NCBI RefSeq assembly: GCF_900114375.1
Contig: NZ_FOSV01000003.1
Coordinates: 268,936 to 332,935 of the forward strand
Length of the DNA: 64,000 bases
Source of the DNA: Methylorubrum salsuginis
GTDB lineage: Bacteria; Pseudomonadota; Alphaproteobacteria; Rhizobiales; Beijerinckiaceae
Reading direction: 5' to 3'
Below are positions 33,783 through 42,228 of the stretch, piece after piece. The position numbers were made by a program, and so were the translations under genes. A model generated the notes under the pieces. The model ran no database searches. It was given only the letters and a program-made list of their open reading frames with translations, and had not been told where the DNA came from. Every line of letters begins with the position of its first letter. The stretch's first letter is position 1.

Positions 33783-34679
33783 GTGCATATCGTCATCGTC
33801 GATTCGAGCCGCGTCATCCTCAAGGTCGTCGCCGGCATGCTGGAGCCGCGCGGCCACATCGTCTCCGCCTTCACCGACTCGGCCGAGGCGCTGGCCTACG
33901 TCACCGACAATCCCCGCGTCCGGGCGCTGATCACCAGTCTGGAGGTCCGTCCGCTCGCAGGCCTGGAGCTGTGCTGGTCGGCGCGGCTGCTGGCCGAGGC
34001 GAGCCGGCCGCTCTCGATCATCGTGATGTCGTCGGTGCGCAACGCCCGCAACCTGGCCGAAGCCCTGGACAGCGGCGCCGACGACTTCATCGACAAGCCG
34101 CCGGGCGCCGAGGAATTGCAGGCCCGCCTGCGGGCGGCCGAGCGCCTGACGAGCCTGCAGAGCGAGCTGATCCGCCTCGCCGAGACCGATCCGCTCACCG
34201 GCCTGCTCAACCGCCGCGCCTTCCTTCAACGCACCCGCGAAGCGGCGGAGCGGGCGCGCTCGTTCGGGCAGCTCTCGGCGATGATCCTCGACATCGACCA
34301 CTTCAAGCGCATCAACGACGAGCACGGCCACGATGTGGGCGATGCGGCGATCAAGGCGGTCTCGGCGCTGATCGCCGAGGAAGGCATCGCCGGTCGCCTC
34401 GGCGGCGAGGAATTCGCCGTGGTCCTGCCGGGAAAAAGCTTGTCCGAGGCCGAGGCGCTGGCCAACCGCCTGCGCCTCAAGGCGGCGGACCTGCGTGTCC
34501 GCGGAGCCCGGGCGCCGGTGCGCCTGACCTGCTCCCTCGGCGTCAGCGAATGGAGCGAGGGCGAGACGGTCGAGGGCCTCCTGAAGCGGGCCGACATCGC
34601 CCTTTACGAGGCCAAGACCAGCGGCCGCAATCGCGTCGTCTCGGCCATGACCGACCTCGTCCTGTCCAGGACGGGCTGA
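33783..34679 (+). CDS. Diguanylate cyclase with a degenerate receiver domain
   Basis: This 298-residue protein joins a CheY-like receiver (1-120) to a GGDEF domain (about 130-298). The cyclase site is intact (GRLGGEEFAVVLPG, GGEEF at 207-211; DIDHFKRINDEHGHDVGD), so it should make c-di-GMP. The inhibitory RxxD site before GGEEF is absent. In the receiver the phosphoacceptor position is serine (LITSLEVRPLAG, Ser52) although the lysine in IDKPPG is kept, so normal phosphorylation is not expected. The GTG at 33783 follows GAGGGGGAAG; an upstream GTG at 33750 is an alternative start. Confidence 0.88.
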   Translation: MHIVIVDSSRVILKVVAGMLEPRGHIVSAFTDSAEALAYVTDNPRVRALITSLEVRPLAGLELCWSARLLAEASRPLSIIVMSSVRNARNLAEALDSGADDFIDKPPGAEELQARLRAAERLTSLQSELIRLAETDPLTGLLNRRAFLQRTREAAERARSFGQLSAMILDIDHFKRINDEHGHDVGDAAIKAVSALIAEEGIAGRLGGEEFAVVLPGKSLSEAEALANRLRLKAADLRVRGARAPVRLTCSLGVSEWSEGETVEGLLKRADIALYEAKTSGRNRVVSAMTDLVLSRTG

Positions 34680-34933
34680 GGCATCCGCGCCGGTCGCGTC
34701 ACTCGGAATCTCGTGACGCGGGGTCTCGGAAAGAGCCGATACGGCGCCGGGACGGACGGGACCCGCGCGATGCGTGCCGAACCGGGACAGGCCCCTAGGG
34801 CCGCTGATGCGTATTTTCTCCGGATTGAACGATTCGCAACGGTAAACGGGCCGTAAACCCCTGGAACGAGTCTTGTTCTTCTCACTCCGCACGCTGCGGC
34901 GCCGTCTCGCGCCGACACGGAAGGGGAAGCGGC

Positions 34934-35635
34934 ATGAGTCGAGCCGTTGACGTTCTCATCATCGACGAGCCGCCGGGCCTGGACGCGACCCAGCGCGCGA
35001 TCCTGGAGCACGAGCCGGCCCTGCGCACCGTCGGGGAGGACGATCTCGCCGGGGCCGGCGAGCGGCCGGTGGTGGCACTCGTCTTCGTCCACGAGGAAGC
35101 GTGCGAAGCCGGATGCACCCGGATCGCGGCCCTTCGGGACGGCCGCCCGTGGATGCGGGTGCTGGTGGCGTTCCGCGCCCTCGACGCGGGCGCGATGTTC
35201 CGGCTGATCGAGGCGGGGGCCGACGCCTTCGTCGGGCATGCCAGCCCGGCCCGCGAGATCTGCGCGACCCTGCTGGCGCTCGGCGGCGCAACGCCTGCGG
35301 CGGAGCGGGTCGAGCCCCAGCCTTGCGGCACGGCTCATCCCTGCGGCCCGTTGGAGACGGGCATCGCGGCGCCGGACGCGGTCGGCCTGACCCCGCGGGA
35401 GGCGGAGGTTCTGCGCTTCCTCAGCGCCGGCTTCAGCAACAAGGAGGTCGCCCGCCGCCTGTCGCTCAGCGTGCGCACCGTCGAGACCCACCGGCTCAAC
35501 CTGCGCCGCAAGACCCAGACCGGTCGGCTCAAGGATCTGGTGATGCTGGCCCGGCAACTCGGCCTCAAGCCGGTGATCGACGCCGAGCCGACCCGCGCGC
35601 CCGTCCGCCACACGCTCCACGCGGCGCGGATCTGA
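34934..35635 (+). CDS. LuxR/FixJ-type transcriptional regulator with atypical receiver
   Basis: This 233-residue protein has an N-terminal receiver-like domain (about 1-115) and a C-terminal LuxR helix-turn-helix (about 155-215): LTPREAEVLRFLSAGFSNKEVARRLSLSVRTVETHRLNLRRK. In the receiver half the usual phosphoacceptor aspartate is not found (ALVFVHEEAC at that position) and the conserved lysine is replaced in FVGHASPAR, so it may not be phosphorylated. A strong GGAAGGGGAAG SD precedes the ATG. No kinase gene is adjacent. Confidence 0.85.
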   Translation: MSRAVDVLIIDEPPGLDATQRAILEHEPALRTVGEDDLAGAGERPVVALVFVHEEACEAGCTRIAALRDGRPWMRVLVAFRALDAGAMFRLIEAGADAFVGHASPAREICATLLALGGATPAAERVEPQPCGTAHPCGPLETGIAAPDAVGLTPREAEVLRFLSAGFSNKEVARRLSLSVRTVETHRLNLRRKTQTGRLKDLVMLARQLGLKPVIDAEPTRAPVRHTLHAARI

Positions 35636-35650
35636 CGGGGGAGCGCGCCG

Positions 35651-36799
35651 TTACGCCGCCTTCTTCGCCACCCCTCGCTTGGCACGCGTCGCGCCGCTGC
35701 GCTTGCTCGTCCGCCGCGGCGGCTCGGCCACCGCCCGTGCGAGGCGGGTGCGCAGCAGGCCGAGCACCGCCGCCTCCTCGGGCCGGAGTTCGTCGAGCCC
35801 GTTCTTCAGCTCGCCCTCGACCGCGTCCTTGATCTGCAGGAGCAGGCCGCCTTCGAGGTAGCAGCCCAGGATCTCGGGGTGGATGTAGCATTTGCGGCAG
35901 ATGGTCGGCGTGTTGCCGAGCCGGGACGCCACGCTCTCGATCGCCGTGCGCAGATTCTTCTTCGCGAGCGTTTCGCTGTCGAAGGCCTCGAACTCACGCA
36001 GCGCCAGGGCCGCCAGGACGGTGCCGGCCCAAGTCCGAAAGTCCTTGGCCGTGAAATCCTCGCCGGTGATCTCGCGCAGGTAGTCGTTGACGTCCGACGA
36101 GGTCACGTCGCGCCGCGCGCCCTCGTCGTCGAGATACTGGAACAGCTCCTGGCCCGGCAGATCCTGGCAGGCCTTGACGATGCGGGCGACGCGCCGGTCG
36201 CGCACCGAGACCGACCATTCCTTGCCACTCTTGCCCTTGAAGCGGAAGCGCATCTCGGACCCTTCGACCTTCACGTGCGGATCGCGCAGGGTGGTGAGGC
36301 CGTAGCTCTTGTTGGCGCGGGCGTAATCGTCGTTGCCGACGCGGATCAGCGTCGTCTCCAGCAGATGGACGACGGTGGCCAGCACCTTCTCCCGCGGTAG
36401 GCCGCGGCGGCTCATATCTGCGTCGATCCGGGCACGGATGCCCGGCAGCGCCTCGGCGAAGGCCATGATGCGGTGGAATTTCGAGGCCTCCCGCGCCTCG
36501 CGGAAGCGCGGATGGTAGCGGTACTGCTTGCGCCCCTTCTCGTCGCGCCCGGTCGCCTGGATGTGGCCGTTCGGGCTCGGGCAGATCCAGACATCGGTGT
36601 AGGCCGGCGGGATCGCGAGGCTCTTCAGCCGCTCGATCTCCGCCTCGTCCCGGATCGGCGCGCCCTTGGCGTCGAGATACCGAAAGCCCTTGCCGCTGCG
36701 CTTGCGCCGCAGGCCCGGCTTGGCGTCGTCCACGTAGCGCAGGCCCGCCTCCCGCGCGGCCTCGCGCGGCTCGACCACACCGGCGACGTCCGACAGCAT
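35651..36799 (-). CDS. DNA topoisomerase IB
   Basis: This 382-residue enzyme of the poxvirus-like bacterial TopIB group relaxes supercoils by nicking one strand through a 3'-phosphotyrosine. The N-terminal DNA-binding domain has AIPPAYTDVWICPSPNGHIQATGRD. The catalytic domain shows RFRFKGKSGKEW, AKDFRTWAGT and the active tyrosine in TICRKCYIHPEIL. The last 35 residues are Lys/Arg/Ala-rich and probably bind DNA non-specifically. The ATG at 36799 has GGGAGG five bases upstream; a GTG at 36820 is the alternative. It is divergent from the glycosyltransferase gene. Confidence 0.94.
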   Translation of the reverse strand: MLSDVAGVVEPREAAREAGLRYVDDAKPGLRRKRSGKGFRYLDAKGAPIRDEAEIERLKSLAIPPAYTDVWICPSPNGHIQATGRDEKGRKQYRYHPRFREAREASKFHRIMAFAEALPGIRARIDADMSRRGLPREKVLATVVHLLETTLIRVGNDDYARANKSYGLTTLRDPHVKVEGSEMRFRFKGKSGKEWSVSVRDRRVARIVKACQDLPGQELFQYLDDEGARRDVTSSDVNDYLREITGEDFTAKDFRTWAGTVLAALALREFEAFDSETLAKKNLRTAIESVASRLGNTPTICRKCYIHPEILGCYLEGGLLLQIKDAVEGELKNGLDELRPEEAAVLGLLRTRLARAVAEPPRRTSKRSGATRAKRGVAKKAA

Positions 36800-36903
36800 G
36801 GCGACCTCCCGCGCTTCCACGTTTGAACGAGAACCGGAGGACGGGCCGCGCTGTTCCGCTCCGGCGCTGCGGAGCGGGGGATCGCCGTGCTATGGCAGCC
36901 CCG

Positions 36904-38046
36904 ATGAGCGCGCCCGCAACTCCCAAAAAAATCGTCTTCGTCGTGACCGAGGACTGGTTCTTCGCCTCGCACTTCCTGCCGATGGCCCGCGCGGCCATCG
37001 CCATGGGGCTGTCGGTCGCGGTGGTGACGCGGGTGCGCGAGCACCGCGCCGTCATCGAGGCGGCGGGCATCCGCGTGGTGCCGCTGGAGGCCGAGCGCTC
37101 CAGCCTCAACCCGATGGCGGCGGGCTACGCCGCGGGCCAGCTCTCGGGTATCCTCAAGGCGCTCGACGCCGACATCGTCCACTGCATCGCCCTGCGCGGC
37201 ATCCTCGTCGGCGGCACCGCGGCGGCGATGGCGGGCATCCCGCGCCGGGTCTTCGCGCTCACCGGCCTCGGCCTGCTCGGCGCCCGCGAGGATGCGACCG
37301 GGCGCCTGTCGCGGCTCGCCCTGAAGGGTCTGATCCGCGGGCCGCTCGCGAGCCGCCAGACCCGTTTCCTGCTGGAGAACCCGGACGACGCGCGCGCGCT
37401 CGGGCTCGACCCGTCCGACACCGCCGTCACCATCGTCGGCGGCGCGGGCGTCGATCCCGACGTCTTCGCGCCGCGCCCCCTGCCGCCGGCTTCTCCGCTG
37501 AAGGTCGCCATCGTCGCCCGGATGCTGTGGTCGAAGGGCATCGACGTGGCGGTGGAGGCGGTGCGCCGGGCGCGAGCCGGGGGCGCGGCGGTCGAACTCT
37601 CGCTCTACGGTGCCCCCGACCCGTCGAACCGCCGGGCGATCCCGGAAGAAACCCTGCGCGGCTGGAGCGGCGACGGCATCACGTGGCACGGCCCCACCCG
37701 CGACGTGGCCGGCGCGTTTGCCGGGCACCATGTCGGTTGCCTGCCTTCGCGCGGCGGTGAGGGCCTGCCGCGCACGCTGCTCGAAGCCGCCGCGTGCGGG
37801 CGCGCCCTGCTGACCAGCGACGTGCCGGGCTGCCGCGCGCTGGTGCGCGACGGCGTCGAGGGTCTGCTGGTGCCGCCGGGCGACGTCGTCGCACTCGCCG
37901 CCGCGCTGACCCGACTCTCCACCGACCCGGAAGGCGTCGCGCGGATGGGGGCGGCGGCGCGGGCGCGGATTCTGGAGGGGGGCTATACGGAGGAGGCGGT
38001 CGCGGCTTCCGTCGTGCGCATCTACGCCGAGCTTCTCGCGTCGTGA
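36904..38046 (+). CDS. Glycosyltransferase family 4 protein
   Basis: This 380-residue GT-B enzyme should transfer a sugar from a nucleotide donor during surface glycan synthesis. Marks are KIVFVVTEDWFFASHFLPMARAA at the start, DIVHCIALRGILVGG, VGGAGVDPDVF before the linker, KVAIVARMLWSKGIDVAVEAV, and the donor-binding GGEGLPRTLLEAAACGRALLTSDVPGC. The methyltransferase gene follows with a GTGA overlap. No other polysaccharide gene is adjacent, so its product is unknown. An in-frame ATG 12 bases upstream is an alternative start. Confidence 0.92.
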   Translation: MSAPATPKKIVFVVTEDWFFASHFLPMARAAIAMGLSVAVVTRVREHRAVIEAAGIRVVPLEAERSSLNPMAAGYAAGQLSGILKALDADIVHCIALRGILVGGTAAAMAGIPRRVFALTGLGLLGAREDATGRLSRLALKGLIRGPLASRQTRFLLENPDDARALGLDPSDTAVTIVGGAGVDPDVFAPRPLPPASPLKVAIVARMLWSKGIDVAVEAVRRARAGGAAVELSLYGAPDPSNRRAIPEETLRGWSGDGITWHGPTRDVAGAFAGHHVGCLPSRGGEGLPRTLLEAAACGRALLTSDVPGCRALVRDGVEGLLVPPGDVVALAAALTRLSTDPEGVARMGAAARARILEGGYTEEAVAASVVRIYAELLAS

Positions 38047-38705
38047 CGCCGGCCCGCGATCCGCTCGGCTTCATCCGCAGCCACACCCGCCTGCGCCCGG
38101 TGCCGCACGCCCCGGAGATCGCGCTCCATGTCGCCGACGAGGCGACGGCCCTCTGGCAGAAGACGGAGGAAGAGCTGGAAGAGATCGGCCTGCCGCCGCC
38201 GTTCTGGGCCTTCGCCTGGGCGGGGGGACAGGCGCTCGCCCGCTACATCCTCGACAACCCCGAGACGGTCGCCGGGCGGACGGTGATCGACTTCGCCTCG
38301 GGCTCGGGCCTCGTCGCCATCGCGGCGGCGAAAGCCGGGGCGGCGCGGGTGCTGGCGAGCGACCTCGACGCCTTCGCGCTCCATGCGATCCCGCTCAACG
38401 CCGCCGCCAACGGCGTGGCGGACAGGATCGCGACGACCGGCGCGAACCTGATCGGCGGCGAGGCCGCGATGGACGCCGGATGCGTGCTCGCGGCCGACGT
38501 GTTCTACGAACGCGACCTCGGCCGGACCGTCGGCGACTGGCTGGCGGGCTTGCACGCGGCCGGCCGGACTGTCCTCATCGGCGATCCCGGCCGCGCCTAC
38601 TTGCCGAAGGCGCGGCTCGTGCCGCTCGCGACCTACGAAGTCCCGGTTACGCGCGATCTGGAGGATGCCGAGATCAAGAAGTCGTGCGTGTGGACATTCC
38701 GCTGA
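38043..38705 (+). CDS. Class I SAM-dependent methyltransferase (COG3897/ETFB-lysine methyltransferase type)
   Basis: This 220-residue protein has the seven-strand methyltransferase signatures VIDFASGSGLVAIAAAKAGA (SAM-binding loop) and VLASDLDAFALHAIPLNAAANGV, plus the PPPFWAFAWAGGQALARYIL segment that marks the nicotinamide N-methylase-like / ETFB-lysine methyltransferase group. It probably methylates a protein lysine, but the substrate is not visible from sequence. The GTG start overlaps the stop of the glycosyltransferase gene; the coupling may be only organisational. Confidence 0.88.
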   Translation: MTPARDPLGFIRSHTRLRPVPHAPEIALHVADEATALWQKTEEELEEIGLPPPFWAFAWAGGQALARYILDNPETVAGRTVIDFASGSGLVAIAAAKAGAARVLASDLDAFALHAIPLNAAANGVADRIATTGANLIGGEAAMDAGCVLAADVFYERDLGRTVGDWLAGLHAAGRTVLIGDPGRAYLPKARLVPLATYEVPVTRDLEDAEIKKSCVWTFR

Positions 38706-38825
38706 AAGCGGAGGCACGATCCCGAAATTGCCGATTTTGGCGTTCAGGGGGCGTTCAAGCCGCACTGTCCCAATGATGCGGCAACGACCCGGCGGGTGTA
38801 TGCCTGCCGGGCAGGAGATGCGTCC

Positions 38826-41800
38826 ATGTCCTGGTCGTCCCGTATTCTCACCGCGTTGCTTTGTCTGGTGATCGGCCCGATGTCCGGCCTCTTGCCCGGC
38901 CTCTCGGCCTCGGCACAGGACGGACCGAAGACCCAGAAACGCATCGCCCTCGTCGTCGGCAACGCGGCCTACGAGGCCGGGGCGCTCGCCACGCCCGCCA
39001 ACGATGCCGGCCTCGTGGCCCAGACCCTCCAGGCGGCGGGCTTCGACGTGGTCGGCGCCCGCGACCTCGACGAGGATTCCCTGCGCAAGGCGTTGCGCGA
39101 CTTCACCGACAAGGCGGAGCAATCCGGTCCCGACACGGTCGCCTTCGTCTACCTCGCGGGCTACGGCCTGCAGCTCGCCGGCGAGAACTACTTCGTCCCG
39201 GTCGATGCCCGCATTCCGGCTGCCGCCGACGTGCCGTCCCGCGCGCTGCGCCTGTCGGACTACACCCGTCAGCTCGCCGCCCTGCCGCTCGCCGCCCGCT
39301 TCGTCGTGCTCGACGGCGCGCGCAACAATCCCTTCGCCCGTAACGGCGATCCGCTTGCCGGCGGCCTCGCCCTGACGGAGGCCGAGCCCGGCTCGCTCAT
39401 CGCCTTCAACGCCAGCCCCGGCACGATCGGCCCCGACGAGAAGGGCTCCTACGGCGCCTACGCCACGGCGCTCGTCGAGATGATCCGCGAGGGCGGCCTC
39501 GCCCCGGCCCAGGTGTTCGACCGGGTGCGCCTGCGCGTGGACGAGACCACCAAGGGCGCCGAGGTGCCCTGGCATTCCTCGCGCATCGACGCGACCTTCA
39601 CCTTCTTCGAGCGCGCCCCCGACGCCCCGCCGATCGGCCGCCCGGAAGAGGTCGCCTCCCTGCGGTCGCGCCCGCTCAAGGAGATCGGCGCCCGCGACGC
39701 CTACGCGGTCTGCCTCCAGCGCGACTCCCTCGACGGCTATCAGGAATTCGTCCAGGCCTATCCCCGCGACGACATGGCCAAGCGCGTGCGCGCCCTCATC
39801 GCCGCCCGCCGCGAGGCGGTGACGTGGCGGCGCACCTGGATGGCCGATAGCCGCGACGCCTACTGGTCCTATCTCGACCGCTACCCGCGCGGCCCCCATG
39901 CCTGGGACGCGCGGCGTCGCCTGCGCCAGCTCGCCGCCGCCCTCGAGCCGCCGCCGCGCTTCGCCGCGATCAGCTACGACGTGCCGCCGCCACCGCCGGA
40001 GGAGATCGTCTACGTCCAGCGCCCGGCGCTCTACCTCGACGATCCGGTCTATGCGCTCGCGCCGCCCCCGCCGCCGCCGGTGGTCTTCCTGCCGCCGCCG
40101 CCGGCCTACATCGTCGACCTCGCGCCGCCGCCGCCGCCGGTCGCCTATTACGCCCTGCCGGTGCCGGCCTTCGTGCCCGTGCCGACCTATGTCAGCGCCC
40201 CGGACTACATCGTCCCGCCGCCCAACAACGTGATCTACCAGAACATCCACAACGTGACGGTGATCAACACCATCAACGAGCGCAACGTCGAGATCTCGCG
40301 CAATCCGAGCGCGATCTCGCCCGGTCTCGCCGCCGGCGCGGGTGCCGTGGCCGGCGCGGCGCTGGGCGCGGCCGCCGCCCGCGTCGCGCTGCCCCCGGCG
40401 GTGGCGCAGAAGGCGGCCCTGCGCAATCCGCCGACCAACCCGGTGCCCGGTGCGAACGCCCCGGCCGGTATGCCCGGCGCGTTCAACAACCCGCAGGCCG
40501 GAAATCCGCAAGGGAGCCGTCCCGGCATGATGCCCGGCGCCGCCCCCGGCCAGCCGGCGGGGCAGCCGGCGCTCGGCGCCAACGGCCAGCCTCTGCCGGG
40601 TCAGCCCGGTCGCCCCGGCGCCGGCCCGTCGAACCCGGCCGCGCAGGGTCAGCCGAACGCACCCCTCGGCGTGGCCGGACGCGGCCAGCCGGGACAGGCG
40701 CTGCCGGGCGCCAACGGCCAGCCGCTGCCGCAGCAGCCGGGCCGTCCGGGCACGGCGCAAACCAACCCGGTTCCCGGCCAGCCCGGCGCTCCCGCCAACG
40801 GCCAGCCGGCGCCGCAGCAGGCCGGGCGTCCGCTTCCCGGCGCCAACGGGCAGCCGCTCCCGCCCCAGCAGGCGGGCCGCCCGGGAATCGACGCCAAGGA
40901 TCGCCTCGACGCGAAGGACAAGCCGGACCCGCAGCAGGCCGCCCGTCCGGGCGTGCCCGCAGCCAACCCGGCCGCTCCGGATGCCAAAGGACTCGACGCC
41001 AAAGGACTCGACGTAAAGGGCAAGCCCGATCCGCAGCAGGCCGGCCACGCGTTGCCGGGTGCGAACGGCCAGCCTCTCCCGCCCCAACAGGCGGGCCGTC
41101 CGGAACCCAACGCCAAGGACCGCCCTGACGCCAAGGACCGGCCGGAGGCGCAGCAGGCCGCGCGGCCCGGTCAGCCGCTGCCGGCCCGTCCGGACGCCGC
41201 CGGACGTCCGCAGCCGGGCCAGCCCTTTTCCGGGGCGAACGCGCCGCAACCGCCTCAGCAGGCGGGTCGTCCGGGCCCCGCAGGCCGTCCGCAGGGCGCG
41301 CTTCCGCCGGGCGTCGGCACGCCCGACAGACCCGCGGCTCAGCAGGCCGGCCGGCCCGGTGCGCCCCTCGGCCTGATGCCGTCCAATCCCGCCCAGCCGC
41401 GGCCGGACGCGGCGGCTCAGCGCCAGCAGCAGATCCAGGCCCAGCAGGCACAAGCCGCGCAGCAGCGTCAGCAACAGATGCAGGCGCAGCAGGCGGCCCG
41501 GCAGCAGCAGGCGGATCAGGCCAGGCAGGCGGCGCAGCACCGTCAGCAGATGCAGGCGCAGCAGGCCGACCAAGCGCGGCAGGCTCAGGCCGCACAGCAG
41601 CGTCAGCAGCAGATGCAAGCGCAGCAGGCAGCCCGCCAGCAGCAGGCGGAGCAGGCTCGTGCCGTCGCGGCGCAACGTCAGCAAATGCAGGCGCAGCAGG
41701 CGGCCGCCCAGCGCCAGCAGCAGATGCAGGCCCAGCAGGCGGCCCAGCGCCAGCAGCAGATGCAAGCGCAGCAAGCGGCCCAGCGCCAGCAGCAGATGCA

Positions 41801-42047
41801 AGCGCAGCAAGCGGCCCAGCGCCAGCAGCAGATGCAAGCGCAGCAAGCGGCGCGTCAGCAGCAGATGATGCAGCAACAGCAGATGGCGCGTCAGCAGCAG
41901 ATGCAGGCCCAGCAGGCGCAGCAGCAGGCCGCCCGCCAGCAGCAGATGATGATGCAGCGCCAGCAGATGCCCCGGCCCGGCCCGCCCCCCGGTGGCGGCG
42001 GTCATGGCGGTGGCCACGGCTGCCCGCCGGGCGTCCCCTGCCGATAG
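38826..42047 (+). CDS. Catalytically degenerate caspase-fold protein with Pro/Gln-rich repeat tail
   Basis: This 1073-residue protein has a signal peptide (about 1-31, ending LSASAQD) and a caspase/metacaspase p20-type domain (about 36-265: KRIALVVGNAAYEAGALATPANDAG ... NYFVPVDARI ... WHSSRIDATFTFFER). The catalytic His position reads AGYG instead of AGHG (Tyr113), and the Cys position reads LDGAR instead of LDACR (Ala165), so it should be inactive. A Pro-rich region follows (about 385-480), then a hydrophobic patch (about 495-525), GANGQPLPPQQAGRP repeats and a Gln/Ala/Met-rich tail. A structural or sensory surface role is inferred. Confidence 0.88.
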   Translation: MSWSSRILTALLCLVIGPMSGLLPGLSASAQDGPKTQKRIALVVGNAAYEAGALATPANDAGLVAQTLQAAGFDVVGARDLDEDSLRKALRDFTDKAEQSGPDTVAFVYLAGYGLQLAGENYFVPVDARIPAAADVPSRALRLSDYTRQLAALPLAARFVVLDGARNNPFARNGDPLAGGLALTEAEPGSLIAFNASPGTIGPDEKGSYGAYATALVEMIREGGLAPAQVFDRVRLRVDETTKGAEVPWHSSRIDATFTFFERAPDAPPIGRPEEVASLRSRPLKEIGARDAYAVCLQRDSLDGYQEFVQAYPRDDMAKRVRALIAARREAVTWRRTWMADSRDAYWSYLDRYPRGPHAWDARRRLRQLAAALEPPPRFAAISYDVPPPPPEEIVYVQRPALYLDDPVYALAPPPPPPVVFLPPPPAYIVDLAPPPPPVAYYALPVPAFVPVPTYVSAPDYIVPPPNNVIYQNIHNVTVINTINERNVEISRNPSAISPGLAAGAGAVAGAALGAAAARVALPPAVAQKAALRNPPTNPVPGANAPAGMPGAFNNPQAGNPQGSRPGMMPGAAPGQPAGQPALGANGQPLPGQPGRPGAGPSNPAAQGQPNAPLGVAGRGQPGQALPGANGQPLPQQPGRPGTAQTNPVPGQPGAPANGQPAPQQAGRPLPGANGQPLPPQQAGRPGIDAKDRLDAKDKPDPQQAARPGVPAANPAAPDAKGLDAKGLDVKGKPDPQQAGHALPGANGQPLPPQQAGRPEPNAKDRPDAKDRPEAQQAARPGQPLPARPDAAGRPQPGQPFSGANAPQPPQQAGRPGPAGRPQGALPPGVGTPDRPAAQQAGRPGAPLGLMPSNPAQPRPDAAAQRQQQIQAQQAQAAQQRQQQMQAQQAARQQQADQARQAAQHRQQMQAQQADQARQAQAAQQRQQQMQAQQAARQQQAEQARAVAAQRQQMQAQQAAAQRQQQMQAQQAAQRQQQMQAQQAAQRQQQMQAQQAAQRQQQMQAQQAARQQQMMQQQQMARQQQMQAQQAQQQAARQQQMMMQRQQMPRPGPPPGGGGHGGGHGCPPGVPCR
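41703..41846 (+). repeat. Four tandem 36-bp units encoding AAQRQQQMQAQQ
   Basis: Four consecutive 36-base units at 41703, 41739, 41775 and 41811 encode a 12-residue Gln-rich repeat at the end of the caspase-like gene. The last three units look identical and the first differs at a few bases, which suggests recent slippage expansion. More degenerate copies lie on both sides (41400-41960). Confidence 0.85.
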
Positions 42048-42103
42048 GTTCGCCGCGACGCAGGAGGTCGAGCCGGGCAGGCACTTCAAGACAGGACACC
42101 GAA

Positions 42104-42137
42104 AGCCGTGCCCGGTTCGACCGGGCACGGCTTCGTC
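42104..42137 (+). terminator. Rho-independent terminator of the caspase-like gene
   Basis: A perfect 13-bp stem AGCCGTGCCCGGT / ACCGGGCACGGCT with a 3-base loop lies 57 bases after the stop, followed by TCGTCATTT. Confidence 0.85.
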
Positions 42138-42228
42138 ATTTCGGGCCGCGCATCCGCCCTTGCGACCTTGGCCCGGATCGCGCATGCGCCCGCCAACGGC
42201 TCGGCTCAGGTGCGGCACCCCTTCCAAC

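Noticed and set aside
33783..35635. The cyclase and LuxR genes as a complete two-component system
   Set aside because: No histidine kinase is adjacent, and neither receiver has a recognisable acceptor aspartate.
41400..41960. Tandem repeats that might be a CRISPR array
   Set aside because: The repeats have no unique spacers, are continuous in one coding frame and encode a Gln-rich tail.
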